Positions 9,515 to 20,030 of a DNA stretch of 64,000 nt are shown here, piece after piece. Every line of letters begins with the position of its first letter. Position 1 is the first letter of the stretch. The notes under the pieces were generated by a model, which was not told the origin of the DNA, did not search any database, and was given only the letters and a program-made list of their open reading frames with translations. The stretch comes from Humulus lupulus (Eukaryota; Streptophyta; Magnoliopsida; Rosales; Cannabaceae): NCBI RefSeq assembly GCF_963169125.1, contig NC_084794.1, forward strand, positions 156,312,858-156,376,857. The letters run 5' to 3'. The position numbers were made by a program, and so were the translations under genes.

Positions 9515-11999
9515 TCTAATGCCCCAAAATCCCTAATGCGGTTTAATGGTTGGATTAGTAGGCTGGGAGGGCCATAATTGTTTTATGATGCCGTTAAACT
9601 ATTATATGCATGTTTATGAGAATTATATTATAATATGGTGTTAAATGCATGCATGTGGATCCACATTTCATCACATGGGTATTTTGGTAATTTGGCATGT
9701 TGAGGGTGTAATTGTATATTTGTATGCATGTCGGTGATCTATTGTTGAGGCCACATTATAATGCGGATTTGTTCAAGCTATTCAGCATGAGATGATCTTT
9801 GAGTGAAAAGTAGCAGTTTAGTCATAACAGGATTAAGTTTGGGGCTCGGGGTGAGTATCGGGGTGATTTAATGATTAGAGCGTTGCTGGGAATTAAAGGG
9901 TAACAAGATATGAATTATTGGTATTTGAGAATTTCGAGAATAACGGGAATTGGAGGGTGTTAATTATGATTAACGAAATAGGTGGAAAAGGATGGTTTTA
10001 CCCTTGGGAGTCTTTAGAAACCTTTAAATGACCTAGGAGTAAAAGGGTCTTTTCACCATATGTTATATTTAAGCCATTGAAGGCTGTAGAAGGTTGGCAA
10101 AAATAGAGCATAAACTCTCCTCTCCCGTACCTCTTTTCTTCTCCTTTTTATTTTCGATTTTTGAGCTATTCTTGAGGATTCAAGCTAGGGAAGTCAATCT
10201 TGAGGGCTTAGGATTGTGTTCCACCATTGAAGAGGATCCTAATCTGAGCTTGAGGTAAGTTTCTAGCCATTAAAACTCTAGCTTTGCTCTGTTTTTGGTT
10301 TGGTTTTCAGCTTGGTTTTCTAAGTTGGTTGAGGGGAATTGATGGGGGTTTTGGCTAGGGTTACTTGGGTTGTGATGCCTAGGACATGTGTAGATGGTTT
10401 TTGGGTTCATTTGGAACTTAAAATGAGGTTTGGAAGCTTTTGGTTCAGGTTGGAAATGGTGGAGTCGAAGGGAAAGTTTCAGGGCCATTTCTGGCTGTGT
10501 GTAGCGCTATAGCGCCCAAAAGGGGGTGCTACAGCGCTACTCAGGGAGGTTCTTGGCTGACTTGGGCGCTAGGAGGTAGCGCTATAGTGCTACTCAGGGA
10601 GGTTCTTGGCTGACTTGGGCGCTGGGGCGCTAGGAGGTAGCGCTACAGCGCTACCCTGCTCCTTCAAATTTTGGTTTTGGGCATTTTTAAGGGATTTTGG
10701 CTCGAGGTTTCAATCCTTAAGGCCCGGGATCGAATCTACTCACCGTTTGGGTACAATTCGGGATCCCGGGAGTGAGGTCTAGGTCAAGACCCTTTCATTG
10801 TTGATTTTCATTAATGGAGGTTATAATTGGTTATGGCTAGGTAATCGCTAAGGAATCAAAAGGTCGATCATTCTCAAGGGTCATTCTTTTACTATTTCAT
10901 GCTCGAACCAGGGTAAGAAAACTGCACCCCATGTGTGACATGCATGGTTATTATTGAGGCATGTTGAATGTTTAAATGTGGACATTGATTGCATATCAAA
11001 TGCTTAGCAAATCTTGCTTACTTGTGAATGGCACTGACTTACTAGTCATAACCGGCAATGGTGTCATAACTAGCTGTGAAGCTGTGACTTATTAGTCAAG
11101 TTCGACAGTAGTTTTGAGCACTGGTCGTATGTTACTGACCTAAGAGTCAAGAGCGGCATAAGCGTCATGAATGCAGAACTGATGAAAGATTAGATCTAAT
11201 CGACATCTGCATTGAATGACTCGTCATGAGCATTAATGCTGGACCGACACCAAGTTCGATGAAAACTAAAAGCGCTTCCCTAGTTCTATGACTAGTTACT
11301 CAGAGCTAGGGCTAGAAGGTCTAGGTGACCCTATTGTCACATGGATAAAGGTACGGAACCCACAGTAGTGACTCCATGGTCACTCCCTTGGTTTACATTG
11401 GTGACTTGCTCATCAGTCACATATCCTGTTTAAGCTAGTGACTTGATCACTTATTTGTAAAGGGTGCAGAATCCCACATTAGTGACTTACAACATCTGTC
11501 ACTCATCAGTTTAGGACTACAAGTCCTAGAAGATTATCATGATCATCATTTGATATTATTTATATGTAGTATTGAGTTTTCTTGCTGGGCTTTGGCTCAT
11601 GGGTGCTATGTGGTGCAGGTAAAGGGAAAGAAAAGCTCACCCATCCTTGAGTGGAGAGCTTAGGTGGTGATGTGTGCATATGCGGCCGCTTGACCACCAC
11701 GGCCAAGGAGTTCTCGGAGGAACTAGGGGGTTTACCTTATTTTTGCCGCATAGGTCAGCGGGTTGTAAATTTTAAACTGTAATGACCATTTTGGATTGTA
11801 AATAACTTGTAAACGCTTTATGGGCCCATGAACAGTTTTATGTTTTAAATAAAATATATCCTTTCCTTTTGATTGATATTTTTTCACCTTAACCTATTAA
11901 TAACACTTAGATGCACGCTTATAACCAAAGAACTCGATTAGCGAGTTAAGCACGGTTCAAAGTTCACAGTGATGGTCTTGGAGTAACCAGGGCGTTACA
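9515..11999 (+). mobile_element. Solo LTR, plus orientation, nested in 5' LTR of A (TSD TACAA)
   Basis: This 2485-bp LTR is flanked by perfect TACAA duplications (9510-9514 and 12000-12004). It begins TCTAATGCCCC, the expected TGT start with G changed to C, and ends AGGGCGTTACA. Its orientation is opposite to its host and the same as the LTR of element F, with which it shares the block around 11581-11720 (tttggctcatgggtgcta). Features in order are a TATA-like TTATATTTAAG near 10063, a GCGCTA(C/T)AGCGC palindrome cluster (10500-10665), an inverted repeat with a 2-nt bulge (about 10723-10770), a donor-like GGGTAAGAAAAC (GT at 10913) and an acceptor-like GGTGCAG (ends 11618). It has no coding capacity. 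Confidence 0.92.
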
Positions 12000-13807
12000 T
12001 ACAATATCCAGGGTCGACGCCCTTAGGCCGCACCCTTTATTTAACTCACTGACTCCGGCTCACTTAGATCGAGCTCAGTGATTATATAATTAACCTCAGC
12101 TACCAGTGGCCGAGCCGCGTCCTTGTGCGCCAATATTAATTCCGACACTCTTAGGCCGTTTATCTCATGTCCACATGTCATAATACCACCATATGACATT
12201 GCATATAAATATAGGAAACTCTTAGTCCCAACATGACCACATAACCGGGTGCAGTTTTCTTACCTTTGATTCCGAGTGAAGAAAGTGAGCCGATTCCGAG
12301 CACGATCCCTAGCCTCGAGCCTTGGCCACAAACCTAGTCACAAGAGTTATCACTAACTATCAACTTTTAGATCAGAAATAAAATGCTTAAGGAACAACAC
12401 TAGCCTCCGGGACCTCAATTTGTACTAAACCGGGTAGTAGAAATTGTCCCGAGCCCCTGAGCCCTAACAATACTAAGACACTTCCAAGTTCAAAACCCCC
12501 AGGCGGGTCACGACTTGGCCCAGCCAGTCGTGACTTGCCCCAAGTCAGAGAGCATGCTCTCACACCAAAGGGGAGGCGGGTCGTGACTTGGTCGAGTAAG
12601 TTGCGGTGCCCCCCCCAAGTCAGAGAGCTCCCATGGCCAGGAGGGCCACAAGAGCCGCGACGCCCCCAGAATGGGTCATGGCGTGCCCTATGAACCCAGG
12701 GAAAACTTGGGTTTTCCTCCTTCTTCTTCTAGTCATGCACACACAAACTTACCCAGAATTTACCCAACATCTTACTCCAATTCTATCTTCTATCAAGCTA
12801 CGAATTTTGAGAGTAAACCATCTATCTTAATCCTTAAAATATCAGAAGCAAACCTAAAGTCACTAGTCAAATCCATCAACTAATAACATCCCAAGAACTG
12901 GGTCTAACTCCATCATTCATTTCAAGCTTAAAAGTCTAAACATACCTAGAAAACCTAGCAGTAAAAACCACAATTGAATGCCCCAAATTCTTACCTCAAT
13001 GTAACAGTTTCCTCCTCTGAATTTCCAGCTACAATTCAAGCTTAACTCTTTTATGTTTTCCTCCAAGAATGCCCAACCCAAGCTTAGCACAAGCCCTCAA
13101 CAATGAAGAGCGAGAGAGTGTGTGTGCGTGAAGGAATGAGAGAGAGAGAGAGTTGAGACCTTTTTCTTCCTTCTTTCCTTAAAGTATTATCCATTCTTCT
13201 ACCTTAATCTAACATAACAGCTGAGTATATCCTTAGTCATAGGAAAAGACCATTTTCCCTCCCATAGCATAACTAACATAAAATTTAATCTAAGGGTATA
13301 ATTGTCATTTGTCCCCAATTTCCACTAACTCCTCAAGTGTTCCTTATATTTACCACTTAAATCCCATCATCCAATTAATCACCAATTATTTACCCAATGT
13401 CTAATAATCTCCAATATATCTCCTAAATTCTCGAAAATACCCTCAAGCTCCCCTGAGCCGGGTATAAATCCCCGCCGTGAGTATTTCGCCAAACCTCTCA
13501 CTACGACCATCTCGAGTCATATGCTGCAAATATATCCACATAATAATGTGGTCTCAACAATTTATCATAAATAATCACATTTATGCCCTGAATGGGCCAA
13601 AATTACAAATATGCCCCTATAAGCTAAATATGACCTACATGCATACTTATACTCATAATCATGCATCTCATATATCCATAAAACCATATAAGCATGCTTA
13701 TCACATAATCATGAATTAAATCATTTAAATCACACATAAACCAATTATGCCCTCCCAGCACACTAATCAAGGCCCTTAAGCCTTATTAGTAATTTTGGGT
13801 CGTTACA
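12000..13807 (-). repeat. 5' LTR of element A, 5' part
   Basis: Continues the LTR after the TACAA duplication and ends at 13807 with the minus-strand start TGTAACGACCC. It matches the 3' LTR at 1-1652 with scattered substitutions and a small indel near 13410-13440. The hairpin stems (12417-12426, 12436-12445) differ from the 3' LTR copy by one base. Satellite DNA begins at 13808. Confidence 0.88.
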
Positions 13808-16412
13808 GTTGATCACACTATAGGTCAGGTTTCACGATTGGTGTTTTTTCTCAAAGCGAAGGCACTACTAGGGGTCGAGTACGATCTTGCAATGAGATCC
13901 TAAATCGAGCCTACCCCACCCATTTAGTGGGTATTTAGGGCCATTGGAAAGGTCCGATCTTTTAACAGGGTCTCTGGGATATCCAATAACACTATAGGGC
14001 ATGTTTCACGTTTAGTGTTATATCTCAAAGTGAAGGTACTACTAAGGAGTGAATCCGATCTCACAACGAGATCCTAATCGAATCTACCTTACCAATTTAG
14101 GGGTTATTTCGGACCATTGGAACAGTCCAATTGTTATCGAGGTCTTTAAGGATAGTCGATCACACTATAGGTCAGGTTTCACGATTAGTGTTATTTTTAA
14201 AAGCGAAGGAACAACTAGGAGCCGAATCCAATCATGCAATGAGATCCTAAATAGAGACTATCTCACCCATTTAGGGGTTATTTCAGATTGCTGGAGTGGT
14301 CCGATTGTTAACGGGGTCACTGAGGATATTCAATCACACTATAGGTCAGGTTTCACGATTAATGTTATATCTCAAAGCGAAGGTACTACTAGGGGCCAAC
14401 TCTGATCTCGCAACGAGATCCTAAATCAAGCCTACCTCACCCATTTAGGGGGTATTTCAAACCAGTGGAACGACCCGATCTTGTAACGGGGTCTCCGATA
14501 ATAGCCGATCAAACTATAGGTTAGATTTCACGATTAGTGTTATTTCTCAAAGAGAAGGTACTACTAGGGGCCGAATCCGTTCTCGCAACAAGACCCTAAA
14601 TCGAGCCTACCCCGCACATTTAGGGGGTATTTCGGACCGTTGGAAATGTTCGATCTTTTAACGGGGTCTCCAGGATAGTCAATCGCACTATAGGGTCCGT
14701 TTCAAGATTAGTGTTATTTCTCAAAGCGAAGGTAGTACTAGGGGCCGACTCTGAGCTCGCAAAGAGATCCTAAATCTAGCCAACCTCACCCATTTCGGGG
14801 GTATTTTGGACCGTTTGAATGGTCCGATCTTGTAACGTGGTCTCGGAATAGCCGATCACACTATAGGGCATGTTTCACGATTAGTGTTATTTATCAAAAC
14901 GAAGGTACTACTAGTGGCCGACTGCGGTCTCACAACAAGATACTAAATCTAGCCCACCTTACCCATTTAGGCGGTATTTCAGACCGTTGGAACAGTCCAA
15001 CTTTGTAATTGGGTCTCTAAGGATAATCGATCACACTATAGGGCAGGTTTCACGATTGATGTTATTTCTCTAAGCGAAGATACTACTCAGGGTCGATTGC
15101 GATCTCACAACGAGATCCTAAATCGAGCCTATCCCTCCCATTTACGGGGTATTTCATACCTTTTGAACGGTTTGATCTTGTAATAGGGCCTGTAGGATAG
15201 ACGATCACACTATAGGGCACGTTTCACAATTAGTGTTATTTCTCAAAGCAAAGGTACTACTAGGGACCGACTCTGATATCACAACGAGATCGTATATAAA
15301 GCCTACCCACCCATTTAGGTGTTATTTCAGACCGTTGGAATGGTCCGATCGTTAACGGGGTCACCGAGGATAGTCGATCACACTATAGGTCAGGTTTTAC
15401 GATTAGTGTTATTTCTCAAAGCCAAGGTACTATTAGGGGCCGACTGCGATATTGCAACAAGATCCTAAATTGAGCCTACACCACCCATTTAGGGGGTATT
15501 TTAGACTATTGTAATGGTATGATATTGTAATGGGCTCTTCGAGGATAGCCGATCACACCATAGGTCAGGTTTCACGATTAGTGTTATATCTTAAAGCGAA
15601 GGCACTACTAGGGGCCGACTCCGATCTCACAACGAGATTATAAATAAAGCATACCCAACCCATTTAGTGGGTATTTAGGACCATTGGAAAAGTATGATCT
15701 TTTAACAGGGTCTCTGGGATAGCCAATCACACTATAGGGCACATTTCACGTTTAGTGTTATTTCTAAAAGCGAAGGTACTACTAGGGGCCGACTCCGATC
15801 TCAAAACGAGATCCTAAATCGAGCTTACTTCACCCATAAAAGGTTGTTTCGGGCCATAGGAATGGTTTGATCGTTAATGGGATCAGCAAGGATATTCTAT
15901 CACACTATAGGTCATGTTTCACGATTAGTGTTATATCTCAAAGAGAAGGTACTACTAGGGGTTGACTCTGATCTCGCAACGAGATCCTAAATTGAGCCTA
16001 ACTCACCCATTTAGGGGGTATTTTGAACTATTGAAAAGGTCCGATGGCCGATCACACTATAGGTCCCATTTCACGATTAGTGTTATTTCTCAAAGTGAAG
16101 GTAGTACCAGGGGCTGACTCCGATCTCGCAACGAGATCCTAAATTGAGCCTACCTCTCCAATTTATGGGGTATTTAGACCTTTTGAAAGGTCCGATCTTG
16201 TAACAGGGCCTCTGGGATAGCCGATCACAATATATGGCACGTTTCACAATTAATGTTATTTCTCAAAGCGAAGGCACTACAAGGGGCCGACTCTGATCTC
16301 GCAATGAGATCCTAAATCTAGCCCACCACACACATATATGGGGTATTTTGTACTGTTGGAAAAGTCCGTTCTTGCAACGGGGTCTCTGGGATAGCCGATC
16401 ACATATAGGGGG
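13808..16412. repeat. Satellite array, about 15 monomers of 173 bp
   Basis: The landmark ACTATA recurs at 13818, 13991, 14164, 14338, 14513, 14688, 14860, 15035, 15209, 15382, (15558), 15731, 15904, 16056, (16229) and (16401). Spacing is 172-176 bp, mode 173, with one deleted unit of 152 bp. Monomers are diverged but alignable throughout. Many contain the dyad GATCTCGcaaCGAGATC (exact at 14404-14420, 15970-15986 and 16122-16138) and a second, less exact dyad resembling GGACCGTTggAACGGTCC about 50 bp later. The unit length is near nucleosomal, as in many plant centromeric or heterochromatic satellites. No coding potential. Confidence 0.95.
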
Positions 16413-17789
16413 TGTTTAACGCCCAAACGTGACTTCTGCTAAGCGGTAGTTGTAGTGTAGATGGGTAGTCGATTCTACAAGGAGGTAACTAACAACAAAA
16501 GTATTAGTAGAAAAATAAACACAAAAGATTAGTACAAAATGATGGAAATTGAGATTTTATATTATCTTGTTGTCTTTTTGATGGAATGATAAATTGAGAC
16601 AATTGAAATAAAAATAAGATGTATTCAAGAGTTGAAAAGTAGAAAGGTTTCAAGAATCATCCATATGCTTGTTTAGTTACTTAGTTACTTGATTTACAAA
16701 ATTTCACAACTAAATAGTTCATATCCCAACATTTACTTTGAAAATCGAACATTAAGGTCGATATTCTTTTCTAACAAAAGTCCATTTGCTTTACTTTAGG
16801 AGCACAATGTAAATCTTATGAAAAATCTAAAAATGACAAAATACCCAAGGGAAATAATGTAATAGAAGAATAGACATAAAATTATGTATCAATATTACTC
16901 TTACTAATTAGAAACACATAGAAAGAGCATGACTTATCCTATATATTATTAGCAAAAGTAAATAAAGATAACAAAATAAAGATGAGATTGAAAAAACATA
17001 AATAACTCAAATGCATTATATTAAGAACATAGTAAATCAAAGTAGAAAAATAACATCACTAGCATATGGAATCATCCCTAACATTCTTAGGAATATTAGG
17101 TCATTATGCTAATCATTCTCACAAAATTCTAAGAAGAAAGTATGAGAAGAAAGTGACTAGAAATTTTGCTATAGTTTATTTACTCTCAAAATTTACACAC
17201 CAAATGTGAAAGAAGAGTCCCTATTTATAGAAGAAGGAAATGACTAAAAAGAAATTGAACTACAAATGGTGTTTACAAAATAAATCTGAAAAATTAATAA
17301 TAAAAATATAATTTTGAAAAATCAAATCTTATTATTAATATTAACCTAGCTATTTTTGTAAATGGTCATCATGCACATTTTTCTAAATTAATACAAAATG
17401 TGATGGCGTGACTGTCAGCAAGGGAAAGAAGCAGCAGGCGGGCAAGGTCAGGCACAAGTTGGAGCTGGGCTAGGGAGGATGTGTGGTGGGCTTTGAGAGA
17501 GCCATCTGGCGCACTGGAAAGAGGCAGGGGCTGGAGAAAGGTAGTGGGCCGGGGTCCTGTGGGCCGATTCTTGCTGGGCTTTTGGAAAACAAGAATGCCA
17601 CTTGTCCTCATTTTCATCAATTTTACTTCTTTCTTTTTATTATTGTCCAAATGCAATTTATTTCTTGAAAATTAAACACAAATTAAATTAAAATTATTAT
17701 TTTCATTTTATAAATATATTACAATAAATTAAAATTTAATTTATTTTACACTTTAAAACTAATAAATCAACATTTTTAAGCACTAATCA
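16413..17789 (-). mobile_element. Solo-LTR-like block inside the satellite
   Basis: This 1377-bp AT-rich segment begins TGTTTAACGCCC and ends CACTAATCA on the plus strand, so it has TG...CA termini. A TATA box (TATAAATAGGGAC on the minus strand, about 17223-17236) suggests minus orientation. The GC-rich stretch at 17400-17600 is not convincing coding DNA. I find no target duplication (GGGGG left, GACGT right), and about 137 bp of the host monomer is missing across the block. It may therefore be a solo LTR with a deletion, or two recombined remnants. The superfamily is not recognised. Confidence 0.5.
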
Positions 17790-18412
17790 GACGTCACCAA
17801 GGATAGTCAATCACACTATAGGCCAGGTTTCACGATTGGTGTTATTTCTCAAAGCGAAGGTACAACTAGGGGTCGCTCTGATCTCGCAACGAGATCCAAT
17901 ATAGAACCTATCTAACCCATTTAGGGGTTATTTCAAACCTCTGGAACAGTTCGATCATTAACGGGGTCACCGAGGATATTTGATCACACTATAGGTCAGG
18001 TTTCACGATTAGTGTTATTTCTCAAACGTAGGTACTACTAGGGGTTGACTTCGATCTCGCAATAAGATCCTAAATTGAGCCTACCACACCCACTTAGGGG
18101 GTATTTCAGATCGTTAGAACGGTTTGATCTTGTAACGGGGTCTCTGATAATAACCGATCACACTATAGGTCAGCTTTCTCGATTAGTGTTATTTCTCAAA
18201 GTGAAGGCACTACTAGGGGCCGATTCCGATATCACAATGAAATCCTAAATTGAGCCCACTGCACACATATAGGGGGTATTTCAGACCGTTGGAAGGTCCG
18301 ATCTTGTAACGGGGTCTCCGGGATAACCGATCACACTATATGGCCCGTTTCACAATTAGTGTTATTTCTCAAAGCGAAGGTAGTACTAGGGGCCGACTCC
18401 AATCTCGTAACA
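17790..18412. repeat. Satellite array, right part (about 3.5 monomers)
   Basis: The ACTATA landmark recurs at 17815, 17988, 18162 and 18335, giving the same 173-bp period as the left array. The last monomer is cut at about 18412, where the sequence switches without a gap into the protease region of element C. Confidence 0.93.
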
Positions 18413-18801
18413 AAGGGATCCTCGCCCTCCGACTCAAAAGTCACCATCTTCTTCCAGCAATCAATAGTATCCCTATATTTGATCAGCCAATCCATCCCTA
18501 GAATCATGTCAAATTCCTCCATGTCTAGCTCAATCAGATCTACTGAAAGCTCTCTACTCTCAACCATCACTGGCAGTGCTCTAATCCACCTCCTAGAAAC
18601 TACCAGTTCCCCAGTAGGAAATATGGTCCCAAACCCCATAGTACGGTATTTACCACGTCTACACAATATATCAATCACCTTACTCGAAAGAAATGAATGT
18701 GTAGCACTAGAGTCAATCAACACAGTAAAAGGAGAGCTAGCACTAGAAAGCTGACTTGACACCACCGAGGGACTAGCCTCAGCCTGTGTCAAAGTGAACA
18801 C
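18413..18801 (-). pseudogene. Aspartic protease fragment, element C
   Basis: The frame opens with [13 protein letters not shown] and carries the protease motif as LIDSSATHSFLS: the Gly of the catalytic DSGA is Ser. The [13 protein letters not shown] motif follows. It ends at about 18413, after GEDPFV, where satellite sequence takes over; element A continues at the same point into a linker and RT. The open frame runs about 27 codons further into satellite (to 18331), which is accidental. Confidence 0.87.
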
Positions 18802-18837
18802 TCGAGTTGGAGCTAGGCTGTCCGCCTTCCCTGCTTC

Positions 18838-19919
18838 CTATTTCTTCACTATTGGGCAATCCTTCTTGAGGTGCCTCACTATCCCGCACACAAAGCAGGC
18901 CTTGTCCCGGCTCTTGCCCTGATGGCATCTTCTACACCTCATACACTCTGGGTAACTCCTCCATTCATCACCGCCTCCCTGACGGCCACCCTGAGCACCC
19001 TGAACCCTCCTATCAGGACCAGCAGCGGTCGAAGTGTCAGGGGTCTTCCTCTTCAAATCGTTGGGGCCTCTACCCCTACCAGACTCAGAGTATTGAGGCA
19101 TTGCTCTACAACCCTCTCGCCTCACTGCACCCTCCCTCCAAATCTTGTTTTCTGCAGCTTCAGCGATAAGAGCCTTCTCAACAGCCTGGGCATAAGTCGT
19201 CCCCCTAGGTATAGTTGTAATTCTCACATCCCGGGCTATCATAACATTAAGCCCTCTAATAAATCTGTCTTGTCTAGCTACATCTGTAGGCACAAGATCT
19301 GGTGAAAATTTTGCAAGTCTGTTGAACTTTAGGGCATACTCAGTAACTGTCAAGTTCCCTGCACCAATCCCACAAACTCATTAACCTTCGCTGCCTTGAT
19401 GGAAACGTTGTAGTACTTCTGACTGAACAAGTCCTTAAATCCATCCCAACCCAGAGTATTAACGTCTCTGGTCTGTGATGCCACTTCCCACCAGATGCGG
19501 GCATCCTCTCTCAGCATATATGTGGCATATGCCACTCTATCATGTCCTTCTACCCTCATGAAATCCAGGATAGCAGTAGTCATAGTCATCCACTATTCGG
19601 CCTTCAGTGGATCAAGTCCTCCCTCAAAAATTGGGGGATGCTGCTTCCGGAACCGCTCATACAATGGCTCCCACCTGTTCCCAAATTCCACTGGCTGAAT
19701 AACTGGTGCCACTACAGGTGGCAAAATAGGTGCAACACTCCCTGACGTAGCGTGCTGTCGCAGAAGACAGATCTGATCATCTTGGCTCTGAAGCAACGCT
19801 TGCAACTCTGCCATAATCTGCTACCAGTTCGTAGGGACTGGCGAAGGGATCTAGCTCTGGTCATCATTTCTAGTCTCAGATCTAGTGCCGGCTAGTCGCG
19901 TAGATTTTCTTGGACGCAT
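18838..19919 (-). pseudogene. gag, element C (degenerate)
   Basis: Translation from the ATG at 19919 gives a basic start (MRPRKSTRLAGTRS), the helical LLQSQDDQICLLRQ region, the capsid core (MLREDARIWWEVASQ; MTVTEYALKFNRLAKF) and a basic linker. A CCHC knuckle, CFVCGIVRHLKKDC, keeps all Cys and His but has Arg in place of the usual Gly before the His. Breaks: stops within the first 40 codons, a stop near 19590 (about 110 codons in), and a frameshift near 19350. It matches the gag of element A almost domain for domain and shares its start. Confidence 0.87.
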
Positions 19920-20030
19920 AGCTATCCAAGTTAATCTGAAATCAACGACTTGACAATCAGACCATGATGACAGGGTAAAAGCCTTTACAAAATCCACCAA
20001 TGGAACACAATCAATAACAAACAATCAAGA

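Larger units (their letters stand above)
1..13807 (-). mobile_element. Tekay-type Ty3/gypsy retrotransposon A (3' LTR truncated by window edge)
   Basis: Reading right to left, the element has a 5' LTR (13807 down to 8916, split), a primer site, a leader, gag, protease, RT, RNase H, integrase with a C-terminal chromodomain-like tail, a polypurine tract and a 3' LTR running off the window. Family assignment rests on the RT and integrase motifs, the initiator-Met primer site and LTRs of about 2.4 kb, which is usual for Tekay/Del chromoviruses. Two later solo LTRs are nested in it. The 5' LTR abuts satellite DNA at 13808, so the element probably inserted into the satellite. The left target duplication is outside the window. 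Many stops and frameshifts make it a fossil. Confidence 0.9.

Noticed and set aside
14049..14405. A 118-codon ORF in the satellite
   Set aside because: It simply follows two monomers whose lengths (173-174 bp) happen to keep frame. It has internal repetition and no conservation in the other monomers.
17369..17656. A 95-codon minus-strand ORF in the solo-LTR-like block
   Set aside because: It lies just upstream of a TATA-like box in a promoter-like region, with overlapping plus-strand frames and no recognisable domain.
13808..18412. CRISPR-like regular repeats
   Set aside because: The period is about 173 bp with whole-unit similarity and no spacer/repeat distinction. This is a plant satellite.
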